40,553 bases of DNA from positions 1 to 40,553 of the forward strand of contig JAMCQI010000046.1 of the NCBI GenBank assembly GCA_023381515.1, given 5' to 3'. Source of the DNA: Chloroflexota bacterium. Lineage in GTDB: Bacteria > Chloroflexota > Anaerolineae > UBA4142. Under the pieces are notes generated by a model that searched no databases, was not told where the DNA came from, and worked only from the letters and a program-made list of their open reading frames with translations. Below, one piece after another: positions 24,430-32,650 of the stretch; position 1 is the first letter of the stretch, and the number at the start of each line of letters is the position of its first letter. Made by a program: the position numbers and the translations under genes.

Positions 24430-25551
24430 ATGACACTGCGGGGTCTCTGGCAGGTGCAGGGTGGCGATACCCTCGGCGCCGTGCGCGATTTGTTGCAGGT
24501 GCTTTTGGAAGACAAGGTCGTCGACGCTGTGCTCGTTCCCGTCAAGGGATCGAACCATTCAGTCATGCCTGCGCTCGTCAAGAATCCAACCCGGCTCACT
24601 CTGGCCGATCCGTTCGCGCCGGTGATGGCCTTTAACAGCGCTCGGCTCCTTTCGATGGTCACCCGCGGCGGAGCGGGGGCGAAAATCGGCGCGGTTCTGC
24701 GTTCCTGCGAAATCCGTGCCCTCGTCGAGCTGAGCAAATTCAACCAGGTGGATCTTGACGATGTGGTGATCATCGGGATGGACTGCCTGGGGACATTGCG
24801 AGTGCCCGATTACCTTCGCACGGCCGAGGAACGGCTGGATCTCACCGCGGACCTGCTCGCGGGGGCGAAGGAAGGCAATACAGACGGACTTGACTTGAGG
24901 ACGGCTTGCCGGATGTGCGAAGTGTCGACGCCTCTTCGCGCGGACGTCAGCATTGGCTTTATCGGCATTGATAACGCTCAGGCGCTCCTCGTCGAAATGC
25001 GGGAGGATATTGCTCAAGAGCTGCAATTCGCCCCAGAGCAGTCTCCCTCGGAGCGTCGCGCGGCGGTCCTCGCAAGACTCCGAGCGACCCGCGCGGCGGC
25101 ACGCGATGCCGAAATCGAGCAGTTTCGCACTTGCACGCGCGGCCAGGGCGGACTCGCCCGCTATTTCGCCGAATGTCTAGAGTGCACAAATTGTATGAAC
25201 GCGTGTCCCATCTGCTACTGCAAGGAATGCTTTTTCCGCACGGCGAATGCGGAGCGTACGCCCCGCGACCTCCTGCGCTTGGCAAATCGCCAAGGGGCTC
25301 TGCCGATGCCCGTGGATGCCCTTCTCTTTCAGATGACGCGGCTGAACCACATGGCCACTTCGTGCGTTGGCTGCGGTATGTGTGAAGCCGCGTGTCCGCA
25401 TGACATTCCGCTCACGGCCATGTTCCGGGCAGTAGGAGCCCGTGTGCAAAAGATCTTTGATTATGAGCCCGGCCGCGCGTTGGAGGAAAGACCGCCCTTT
25501 ATGGAATTCAAACGCGAAGAACTGCTCGAAATAGGAGAGCCTCAGCACTGA
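24430..25551 (+). CDS. FrhB/FdhB-like flavin-iron-sulfur subunit, copy 2
   Basis: A 373-residue paralogue of the preceding protein; both begin with LEVKSGDTLGTVREFL or the related LWQVQGGDTLGAVRDLL, and share LRPCELRA/LRSCEIRA and GVDCMGT/GMDCLGT. The ferredoxin motifs are CLECTNCMNACPICYCKEC (from residue 249, more cysteines than copy 1) and CVGCGMCEAACP (from 312). The reading frame is open upstream into copy 1, but ATG 24430, 13 bases after copy 1 ends, is the natural start. The two probably form a heterodimer with distinct cluster content. Which of them binds flavin or F420 cannot be told from sequence alone. Confidence 0.88.
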   Translation: MTLRGLWQVQGGDTLGAVRDLLQVLLEDKVVDAVLVPVKGSNHSVMPALVKNPTRLTLADPFAPVMAFNSARLLSMVTRGGAGAKIGAVLRSCEIRALVELSKFNQVDLDDVVIIGMDCLGTLRVPDYLRTAEERLDLTADLLAGAKEGNTDGLDLRTACRMCEVSTPLRADVSIGFIGIDNAQALLVEMREDIAQELQFAPEQSPSERRAAVLARLRATRAAARDAEIEQFRTCTRGQGGLARYFAECLECTNCMNACPICYCKECFFRTANAERTPRDLLRLANRQGALPMPVDALLFQMTRLNHMATSCVGCGMCEAACPHDIPLTAMFRAVGARVQKIFDYEPGRALEERPPFMEFKREELLEIGEPQH

Positions 25552-25571
25552 TTGGAGGAGCGGGTACACCC

Positions 25572-26918
25572 ATGCCAAGCAGCGCACTCGTCATCGGCGG
25601 CGGAATCGCAGGTATCCAAGCGGCCCTGGACATTGCCGACGCCGGGTTTCACGTCTTCCTGGTCGAGAAAGAGCCCAGTATCGGCGGTCGCATGTCCCAG
25701 CTCGACAAGACCTTCCCAACGCTTGACTGTTCGGCTTGCATCCTGACGCCCAAAATGGTCGACGTCTCCCGGCACCCCGATATCGAGCTCTTGACCTATT
25801 CAGAAGTGATCGACGTCAAGAGAAACGGATCCAGCTTTCGTGCGATCGTCCGGAAGAAACCGCGCTATGTGGATATTACGAAATGCACCGGATGTGGAAG
25901 TTGTGCCGAAGCGTGCCGCCTGAGGGGCCGAATCGCGGACACGTTCAACGCCGGTATGGGCAAGCGCGCAGCCATCTATGTCCCGTTCCCGCAAGCCGTC
26001 CCGCTCAAGTACACGGTCGATCCCACCAAATGTGTCTTTGTCACGCGCGGGGTCTGCGGCAAGACCCAAGTCTGCAAAGAGGCGTGCAAGGCAGAGGCGA
26101 TTGACTTTTCCCAAAAGGAAGAGTTGGTGGAGGTCGAGGCGGCTGCCATCGTCGCCGCCACCGGCTTTGACCCGTTCAATGCAGCATTGAAACCGGAGCT
26201 CGGCTACGGTGTGTATCCGAATGTCATTACTTCGCTCCAATTCGAGCGTCTGTCCTCCGCCTCGGGTCCGACCGCGGGTAAGATACTGCTGAACGGCAAA
26301 GAGCCTGAAGAGATCGCCTTTGTCCAATGCGTTGGCTCGCGCGATGAGACCACCGGGAACCTCTATTGCTCGCGCGTTTGCTGTATGGTGACGGCGAAGC
26401 ATGCCCACCTGGCCAAGGAGAAAATTCATCACGCCAAGGTGACGGTGTTCTATGCCGATGTTCGCGCGTTTGGCAAGGGTTTTGAAGAGTTCTATGACCG
26501 GGTACGAGCCGAAGGAGTGCGCTATCAACGCGGCTATGTATCCGAGATCTACCAACGTGGGGACAAGTTGGTCGTGCGAGCGGAGGATACGTTGATCGGC
26601 AAGCCCACCGAAACATGTGCCGATATGGTCGTCTTGGGCATCGGGCTGGTCCCGCGGCCCGAGACCAACCAGGTGGCCGGATTACTCGGGCTTGAGAACT
26701 CGTCGGATGGCTTTCTTGCCGAGGCGCATCCCAAGATGCGGCCGGTGGACACGGCTGTGGACGGCGTCTATTTGGCCGGCTGCGTCCAGGGCCCCAAGGA
26801 TATTCCCGATACGGTCGCGCACGCCAAGGCGGCCGCGGCGGCGACGATTGTGAGACTCAGACAACAGACTACAGACCACAGATTACAGAGAACTGACGTC
26901 CGAGTACTGACCACCTAG
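25572..26918 (+). CDS. hdrA: HdrA, short form (core only)
   Basis: A 448-residue HdrA lacking both the N-terminal domain and the C-terminal ferredoxin pair. It keeps the FAD motif GGGIAG (9-14), DCSACILTPKMVDVSRHP, ferredoxin ligands CTGCGSCAEAC (from 105) and CVFVTRGVCGKTQVC (from 154), and the QCVGSRD...CCMVTAKHAH flavin region. This core resembles QmoA and the short HdrAs of bacterial clusters. From about 220 onward it is strikingly similar to the HdrA at 28104, pointing to local duplication. The last 20 or so residues, RLRQQTTDHRLQRTDVRVLTT in two parts, are encoded by simple repetitive DNA and are probably not native to the fold. GGAGGAG lies upstream of the ATG. Confidence 0.93.
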   Translation: MPSSALVIGGGIAGIQAALDIADAGFHVFLVEKEPSIGGRMSQLDKTFPTLDCSACILTPKMVDVSRHPDIELLTYSEVIDVKRNGSSFRAIVRKKPRYVDITKCTGCGSCAEACRLRGRIADTFNAGMGKRAAIYVPFPQAVPLKYTVDPTKCVFVTRGVCGKTQVCKEACKAEAIDFSQKEELVEVEAAAIVAATGFDPFNAALKPELGYGVYPNVITSLQFERLSSASGPTAGKILLNGKEPEEIAFVQCVGSRDETTGNLYCSRVCCMVTAKHAHLAKEKIHHAKVTVFYADVRAFGKGFEEFYDRVRAEGVRYQRGYVSEIYQRGDKLVVRAEDTLIGKPTETCADMVVLGIGLVPRPETNQVAGLLGLENSSDGFLAEAHPKMRPVDTAVDGVYLAGCVQGPKDIPDTVAHAKAAAAATIVRLRQQTTDHRLQRTDVRVLTT

Positions 26919-26962
26919 CCAGCTAATTTTCGATTCACGTTTCACGCATCACGTCCCACGGA
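26855..26962. repeat. Composite simple-sequence tract overlapping the end of hdrA
   Basis: Imperfect repetition of ACAGACTACAG-like words (ACAACAGACT, ACAGACCACAG, ATTACAGAG) spans 26868-26890. A CACG-rich stretch (ATTCACGT TTCACGCA TCACGTCC) spans 26934-26958. The first part encodes the HdrA C-terminal tail; the second leads directly into the Shine-Dalgarno of the next gene. Confidence 0.5.
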
Positions 26963-26968
26963 GTCGCG

Positions 26969-28087
26969 ATGATTGACACTGAAGCCCTAGTCGAACAATT
27001 CGGCCTGACGGCCTGTATCCAGTGCGGCAAATGCACCGGCGGGTGCCCCGTCTCTCCCAAGAGTGCGTTGAACCCTCGTGCCTTGGTCTACCAAATGCTG
27101 CGCGGCGAGGGGTTTGAGTTGGTTTCACGGGAAGAGTTGTGGGATTGCACTACTTGCTCCACCTGCGGCCTGCGCTGCCCCAAAGGGGTCAGGGCGGTGG
27201 ATTTGATCATCGGCCTGCGCGGCCAGTGGATCGAGAGCGGCAAGATCCCGACTACCCTGCGCGCACCGCTGACCGCAACCCTGAACCAGGGCAATCCCCT
27301 CGTTCTGCCGCGCGAGGACCGGTCGTTGTGGGCGGATGGACTGAATGTCAAGAACGTTGCCGAAGGCGCGGATGTGGCTATGTTCGTCTGCTGTGAGAAT
27401 GCCTACGATCCGCGGGTCCAGCCGATGCCGCGTGCGCTCGTCAATCTTCTGCGGGCCGCGCAGGTAGATTTTGGTACGCTCGGCCTTGAGGAGCAGTGCT
27501 GTGGGAGCGAGATCCGGCGGCTGGGCGAGTCGGGGCTCTACGAGTATCTTCGCGACGACAACCTGGACAAGTTCAGGCAAGCGGGCATCCAGAAGATGGT
27601 CACCACTTCACCGCACTGCATGAATGTCTTTAAGAACGAGTATGCCGGAGCTGGTTTTACGGTCGAGCACTATACCCAGATGCTGGCCCGCCTGATTGCC
27701 GAGGGAAAGATCAAGTTCAGCAAAAGAATGGAAACGGTCGTGACCTACCAGGACCCCTGCTTCCTCGGCAAACAGAACGGGATCTATGATGAGCCGCGTG
27801 CGGTATTGAAAAGCATCCCAGGCGTAAAATTCGTGGATATGGACCGCTCGCGCGAACGAAGCGTGTGCTGTGAGGGAGGCGGCGGCCGGATGTGGCTCGA
27901 AGGGACAAACAACAAGGTGCGCCTGGCGAATGATCGCGTGGCCCAAGCCCTCGAAACGGGCGCCAAGGTTCTCGCCACAGCCTGTCCCTTCTGTTTCCTA
28001 ACCTTGAGCGATGCCGTGATCGCGACCGGACACGAAAACGACCTGCGCGTGATGGATATTCTGCAAATCGCAAATGAAGTTCTTTAG
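26969..28087 (+). CDS. HdrC-HdrB fusion protein (second soluble copy)
   Basis: A 372-residue protein. The HdrC-like part has CIQCGKCTGGCP (from residue 16) and CTTCSTCGLRCP (from 60). CCG domain 1 is partly degenerate: FVCCENAY, EQCCGSE, but SPHC where CxxC is expected. CCG domain 2 is complete: QDPCFLGKQ, CCEGGGG, ACPFC. It therefore probably holds one full noncubane cluster site, unlike the copy at 14646. It lies between two HdrA genes, an A-CB-A order. The ATG at 26969 follows GGAG by five bases. It should be the disulfide-reducing or electron-exit subunit of the second Hdr complex. Confidence 0.92.
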   Translation: MIDTEALVEQFGLTACIQCGKCTGGCPVSPKSALNPRALVYQMLRGEGFELVSREELWDCTTCSTCGLRCPKGVRAVDLIIGLRGQWIESGKIPTTLRAPLTATLNQGNPLVLPREDRSLWADGLNVKNVAEGADVAMFVCCENAYDPRVQPMPRALVNLLRAAQVDFGTLGLEEQCCGSEIRRLGESGLYEYLRDDNLDKFRQAGIQKMVTTSPHCMNVFKNEYAGAGFTVEHYTQMLARLIAEGKIKFSKRMETVVTYQDPCFLGKQNGIYDEPRAVLKSIPGVKFVDMDRSRERSVCCEGGGGRMWLEGTNNKVRLANDRVAQALETGAKVLATACPFCFLTLSDAVIATGHENDLRVMDILQIANEVL

Positions 28088-28103
28088 GTCGACCAGGTGA
28101 GCT

Positions 28104-30053
28104 ATGAGACCACGCATCGGTGTTTACATCTGTCACTGCGGATTGAACATTGCGAATACGGTGGATGTGGACGCGGTTGGGGAATTTGCCCGCGCCTTGC
28201 CGAATGTCATTGTCGCGCGGCACTATACGTACATGTGCTCGGACCCGGGCCAGGGACTGATTACCAAAGACATTGGCGACCTTGGGCTGACGCACGTCGT
28301 CGTCGCCTCCTGCTCGCCCCGGATGCATGAGCCCACATTCCGGGGCGCCATCCAAAAGGCGGGCCTCAACCCATACTGCCTGGAGATGGCGAACATTCGG
28401 GAGCAATGTTCATGGATTCACGCGGACCGGGCACTTGCGACCGCCAAAGCAATGGATTTGGTCGCATCGGCGGTTGCCAAAGCGGGCTGGCTCGTCCCGC
28501 TGCAGGAACGGCAGGTGGGAGTCACACAAGCGGCTCTCATAATTGGCGGGGGCCTTGCAGGTTTGCAGGCGGCCCTGGATATTGCGAACGCCGGCTTTCA
28601 AGCCTTTCTGGTCGAAAAAGGGGCCTATTTGGGCGGTCGCGCCGCTCAGCTGAACACGACTTTTCCGACTCTTGAGCGCGTCTCTGATTTGCTAACTTGC
28701 TTAATCCAGAGTATAAATGATCATCCGAATATCCGGGTGCTCACAAACGCGCAGGTCGAAAAGGTAGATGGGTTCGTAGGCAATTTCCGCGTGAGTGTAC
28801 TTGAGCGCCCGCCCCGGGTGGATGCCGGGAAATGCACAGCCTGCGGCAAATGCGCGGATGCCTGTCCCGTTTCTCTGCCCGACGAATTCAACGCCGGTCT
28901 GAGTTCCCGTCACGCCATCTATCCTCTGCCGCCGTCATCCGAAACGAGAACGTTTGCGATTGACGACCAGGCTTGTACTTTTGTGCAGGACCGGATTTGC
29001 CAGCCGGAACCGCGCTGCGTGGCGGTCTGTCCTGAGAATGCTATCGATCTGTCTCTGGAGGAGAGGACGAGGGAGTTGGCCGTTGGAGCCATCATCGTGG
29101 CGACCGGGGCGGCCACCTTCGACCCCAGGGGCAAGCCCGAGCTCGGCTGGGGTGTCTATCCGAACGTTATCACCTCTCTGCAGTTCGAACGCCTCGCGGA
29201 CGTGAATGGGCCTACGGGCGGCCGGATTGAGATCGACGGCAAGGAGCCGAAGGAAGTTGTCTTTATCCAGTGCGTCGGCTCACGCGATCAGACGACCGGG
29301 AATCTTTACTGCTCGCGTATTTGTTGCATGGTTAGCGCCAAACAGGCGCATCTTATCAAAGAGAAATACCCGGACGCCCGGGTGACGGCCTTTTACGCCG
29401 ACGTGCGGACTTTCGGCAAAGGGCATGAAGAGTTTTATGATCGGGTCCGCAAAGAGGGCATCCGCTATCGCCGAGGGTATGTCTCTGAAGTTTACCGCCG
29501 CGGGGACAAAATCGTCGTGCGCGCCGAAGATACCCTGATGCAAAAGCCGGTCGAAGTGACGGCCGATCTCGTCGTCCTCGGCATCGGACAGAGTCCACGG
29601 CCGGAAACGAATGAGGTGGCAAGCCTGCTCGGGCTCACCCGTTCGGGCGACGGCTTTCTCGCCGAAAGCCATCCCAAGTTGCGACCTGTCGACACAATGG
29701 TCGATGGCGTTTTTCTTGCCGGCACCTGTCAGGGACCCAAAGACATTGTGGATACGCTGGCCCAGGCGCGAGCTGCCGCTTCTTCTGCGCTGGCACCGCT
29801 CTGTCGTGGCCGGGTCAAGGTCGAGTCGGCAACTTCGTATGTGAACGAGGAATTGTGCGCCGGATGCGGATTGTGTGCAGCCACTTGCGCTTACGGCGCT
29901 CTCACATTGTCGGAACGTACACGCCGGATCAAAGTCAACCCCGTTTTGTGTAAAGGGTGCGGGGCTTGCGAGGCGGCCTGTCCCTCCAAGGCCATTCAGG
30001 TGATGCAATCAACGCCGAAGCAGATCCTATCTCAGATTGCAGCGCTGTCATAG
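28104..30053 (+). CDS. hdrA: HdrA, full-length form
   Basis: A 649-residue canonical HdrA. The N-terminal domain (1-135) has VYICHCGLNIANTVD and VASCSPRMHEPTF. The FAD Rossmann motif GGGLAG is near 146-151. An internal ferredoxin has CTACGKCADAC from 244 and CTFVQDRICQPEPRC. The flavin region QCVGSRDQTTGN...CCMVSAKQAH follows, and a C-terminal 2[4Fe-4S] ferredoxin has CAGCGLCAATC (from 585) and CKGCGACEAAC. All parts needed for bifurcation in HdrA are present. The C-terminal half is highly similar to the short HdrA at 25572. It ends the 15-kb Hdr gene run and is followed by an inverted repeat at 30073-30102. Confidence 0.95.
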   Translation: MRPRIGVYICHCGLNIANTVDVDAVGEFARALPNVIVARHYTYMCSDPGQGLITKDIGDLGLTHVVVASCSPRMHEPTFRGAIQKAGLNPYCLEMANIREQCSWIHADRALATAKAMDLVASAVAKAGWLVPLQERQVGVTQAALIIGGGLAGLQAALDIANAGFQAFLVEKGAYLGGRAAQLNTTFPTLERVSDLLTCLIQSINDHPNIRVLTNAQVEKVDGFVGNFRVSVLERPPRVDAGKCTACGKCADACPVSLPDEFNAGLSSRHAIYPLPPSSETRTFAIDDQACTFVQDRICQPEPRCVAVCPENAIDLSLEERTRELAVGAIIVATGAATFDPRGKPELGWGVYPNVITSLQFERLADVNGPTGGRIEIDGKEPKEVVFIQCVGSRDQTTGNLYCSRICCMVSAKQAHLIKEKYPDARVTAFYADVRTFGKGHEEFYDRVRKEGIRYRRGYVSEVYRRGDKIVVRAEDTLMQKPVEVTADLVVLGIGQSPRPETNEVASLLGLTRSGDGFLAESHPKLRPVDTMVDGVFLAGTCQGPKDIVDTLAQARAAASSALAPLCRGRVKVESATSYVNEELCAGCGLCAATCAYGALTLSERTRRIKVNPVLCKGCGACEAACPSKAIQVMQSTPKQILSQIAALS

Positions 30054-30072
30054 AGCGCGAGTCGTATCAAGG

Positions 30073-30102
30073 GACGAAGGACGGGGCAGCCAGTCTTTCG
30101 TC
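30073..30102 (+). terminator. Inverted repeat after the Hdr operon
   Basis: GACGAAGGAC (30073-30082) pairs with GTCTTTCGTC (30093-30102) over ten positions including one G-T pair, around a ten-base loop. It is followed by TCTTATCATTG rather than a clean T-run, so termination would be modest. It begins 20 bases after the hdrA stop. Confidence 0.35.
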
Positions 30103-30131
30103 TCTTATCATTGAGATATGATTGGGAGAGA

Positions 30132-31745
30132 ATGACTGAAGCGCACAACGGGGAAAAGCGAGTCGAACTGCGCCGGGATGTAACCGTCTGGGGCTCGTAC
30201 ACGTGGGGCTATGCGGATGTCGGTGCGGACATTTACGCGGCGTTGGGCCTGGTCATCGCCGCTGCCCAGGGGCTTGCCCCGGCGGCCTTTGCGTTTGCGG
30301 GGATGGTTTACATCATGATTGGCCTCGCGTACACGGAACTGGCTTCCACCTATCCGGTGGCGGGAGGGGGACAGTATTTTTCTCTGCGGGGCCTGGGTGA
30401 TTTCTGGGGTTTTGTGGCGGGCTCGGGGCTGTTGCTCGACTATACGATTGACATTGCCCTCTTTGCCGTCGCCTCCGCCGGATACATCAACTTTTTCACG
30501 CCCATGATCCTTGGAATCGACCTCGGCCAAATCTCCGTCGCCTGGGGTCCCTTTCGGGAGATCAAGATTGTGTGGCTCGTCGAAACGATGCTGCTCATCG
30601 CTTTTCTGATCTGGATCAATGTGCGTGGAGTGCGTGAGTCCTCTCTCCTCAACGAAGTCCTGGGCGCGGTAGACCTCATCCTCGAATCCTCAGTGGTCTT
30701 TTTTGGCTTTGTCCTCGCGTGGAACCCGCAGTTGCTGCTCAGCCAGTGGACTGTGGCGCTCCAAACCCTGCCGCTGGATCGGTTCATGTACGGGTCGAGT
30801 CTTGCGATCATCTCTTTCGTCGGGCTCGAGTCCATCTCCCAGGCGGCTCAGGAGACGCGTCGGCCTGCCACCGTCATCCCCCGCACGAGCCTCGCCTTGA
30901 TTTTCACCGTGTTTATCTTCGCGGTGGGCTTTTCGACCGTGGGGCTGGGCATCCTGCCGTGGGAGCGGTTTGCGGCGAGCATTGGGGATCCGGTGGCGGA
31001 ATTGGCGAAGGCGATTCCGTACCTCGGGCTGCTCGCCGGACCTTTTGCCGCCGTTCTGGGAGCGACCATCCTTCTCATTAGTGCGAACACCGGGGTGATG
31101 GGCGCCTCGCGATTGACATACTCGATGAGCCAATTGCACCTGGCGACCAAGTGGCTGGACCATGTCCACCCACGCTTTCACACGCCGGTGCGGACCATTA
31201 TCGTATTTTCCCTGATGGGGGCGGTGGAGGCGCTGCTCGCTTTTCTGACGCCGAGTGCGATGGATACGCTTGGAAACATGTATGCGTTTGGGGCGACGCT
31301 GGGGTACACGCTGGTCTTTATTTCGCTCATCGTGCTGCGGTTCAAGGACCCCTATTCGCCGCGTCCGTACATCATGCCCGTCAATCTCAAGATCAACTGG
31401 CACGGGCGCCGGGTGGATTTTCCGGTGCTCGGCGTGCTGGGCATGTGCGGCGTGGCATTTATTCTCTTTGAGGTTGTGCTGACGCACGAGATTGGGCGCA
31501 TCGCCGGGCCCGCATGGATCCTTCTTTGTATCGTATACTATGTTCTTTGGCGGCAAAGGAATCATTATCCGGTCTTTAAGAGCGTCCCGCGCAATTGGGA
31601 GCAGGAGCAGATCCAAGTGCTGACGAGCGCCGAGGAATACGAATTGCTCGAAGAGTACAAGGACGCCCTCGCCGAGCGCGGCAAGAAAGGGATGAATGGG
31701 AAACAGGAGGCTCCCGCCCCCCGTGAGCTTTACACCGGGCGATAA
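30132..31745 (+). CDS. APC-family amino acid/polyamine permease
   Basis: A 537-residue integral membrane transporter with about 12 hydrophobic segments. The first helix region, TWGYADVGADIYAALGLV, matches the unwound substrate-binding helix of APC transporters; LASTYPVAGGGQYF is the conserved loop after helix 2. The cytoplasmic C-terminal tail (about 480-537) is charged and rich in glutamate. The substrate cannot be read from sequence. An in-frame TTG at 30111 is an alternative start; ATG 30132 has GGAG close by. It overlaps a small membrane protein gene and is followed by a universal stress protein, a pairing often seen with APC transporters and suggesting stress-linked control. Confidence 0.9.
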   Translation: MTEAHNGEKRVELRRDVTVWGSYTWGYADVGADIYAALGLVIAAAQGLAPAAFAFAGMVYIMIGLAYTELASTYPVAGGGQYFSLRGLGDFWGFVAGSGLLLDYTIDIALFAVASAGYINFFTPMILGIDLGQISVAWGPFREIKIVWLVETMLLIAFLIWINVRGVRESSLLNEVLGAVDLILESSVVFFGFVLAWNPQLLLSQWTVALQTLPLDRFMYGSSLAIISFVGLESISQAAQETRRPATVIPRTSLALIFTVFIFAVGFSTVGLGILPWERFAASIGDPVAELAKAIPYLGLLAGPFAAVLGATILLISANTGVMGASRLTYSMSQLHLATKWLDHVHPRFHTPVRTIIVFSLMGAVEALLAFLTPSAMDTLGNMYAFGATLGYTLVFISLIVLRFKDPYSPRPYIMPVNLKINWHGRRVDFPVLGVLGMCGVAFILFEVVLTHEIGRIAGPAWILLCIVYYVLWRQRNHYPVFKSVPRNWEQEQIQVLTSAEEYELLEEYKDALAERGKKGMNGKQEAPAPRELYTGR

Positions 31746-31926
31746 GTACCGGATCTTGATCGGCGCCCTGGCGATCCTGCTCGGAGTAATCATCCTGGCC
31801 AGGACGTTGCCTCTCGCGATCTCTCCGCCCGCTGTTTTGATCGGCTTGGCGTTTATCGGGTTCGGAGTGTACCGGCTCCGGCTCGGTTATACTCGTTTGA
31901 AAGAATGGCGAGGGAGAGGGCAATAA
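31696..31926 (+). CDS. Small two-helix membrane protein
   Basis: A 76-residue protein with two hydrophobic helices (ILIGALAILLGVIILA and AVLIGLAFIGFGVYRL) and a basic tail. Its ATG at 31696 lies inside the permease gene (50-base overlap in another frame). A GTG at 31723, with GGAGG 12 bases upstream, is an alternative giving 67 residues. It could be an accessory subunit of the transporter or an unrelated membrane protein. No family was recognised. Confidence 0.6.
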   Translation: MGNRRLPPPVSFTPGDKYRILIGALAILLGVIILARTLPLAISPPAVLIGLAFIGFGVYRLRLGYTRLKEWRGRGQ

Positions 31927-31932
31927 GCTAAA

Positions 31933-32517
31933 ATGGTTCAGTTAAGCCCGTTGGGCATACTGCTGGGTTTTGTCTTCGTTTCTGCCGTCGGCTCTCTCTT
32001 TGTGTGGATGTTCCACGTTCCACCCTTGATACCTCTGCCGGTTGTCAAGGTTCATCGTTCGATAGCGTCGGTTCGCAAGATTCTGGTGCCGATTGTCGAG
32101 GCCATTCCGTCCGAGCGCGCAGTGGAGCTGGCCTGCCGAATGGGACACGATCAAGGCGCCGAACTGGTGCTGGCGCACGTGATTGTGGTGCCTTATACGC
32201 TGGCTTTGAACACGCCGATGCCGGACCGAGAGCAGACCGCGCGTGAAGCATTGGAACTCGGCGGTTTGATTGCACAGCGCTATAACTGTCACTCTACAAA
32301 ACGGATTGTTCGTCATCGCAGCGCGGCCGACGGAATCCTTCAGCTGGCTCGGGGGGAGGCTGTGGATGCCATCGTCTTGGGGGTGGGTTCCAAGACCCGA
32401 GTGCCAGGCGAATGGGGAAGGACAAGCATCGAGGTTCTTCGCCGCGCGAATTGCGAAGTGATTGTGGACAGGGTGCCCATTGCCGTCCACACGGCTGTGG
32501 CACCGGCCCCAGTGTGA
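31933..32517 (+). CDS. Membrane-tethered universal stress protein (UspA domain)
   Basis: A 194-residue protein with one N-terminal transmembrane helix (about 5-27) and a single UspA domain from about 48: KILVPIVEAIPSERAVELA, AELVLAHVIVVP, and the nucleotide-loop region VLGVGSKTRVPGEWGRTSIEVLRRANCEVIV. The G-x2-G-x9-G-S/T ATP motif is only partly kept. Usp domains bind ATP or sense metabolic stress; tethering to the membrane beside an APC permease suggests control of transport. It starts six bases after the small membrane protein gene. Confidence 0.85.
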   Translation: MVQLSPLGILLGFVFVSAVGSLFVWMFHVPPLIPLPVVKVHRSIASVRKILVPIVEAIPSERAVELACRMGHDQGAELVLAHVIVVPYTLALNTPMPDREQTAREALELGGLIAQRYNCHSTKRIVRHRSAADGILQLARGEAVDAIVLGVGSKTRVPGEWGRTSIEVLRRANCEVIVDRVPIAVHTAVAPAPV

Positions 32518-32650
32518 GGATCTCGTCCCGTTGTAACGTGGAAACGGGCGCCAAGTCCCCCGCGCGGTCAGCGGACCTCGGGCGACCTGCCAAGGCTGAG
32601 CAAATCCTGCCCACGTTCATGGGACGCGCTCGCTGCAAGGAGGCAGCAGA

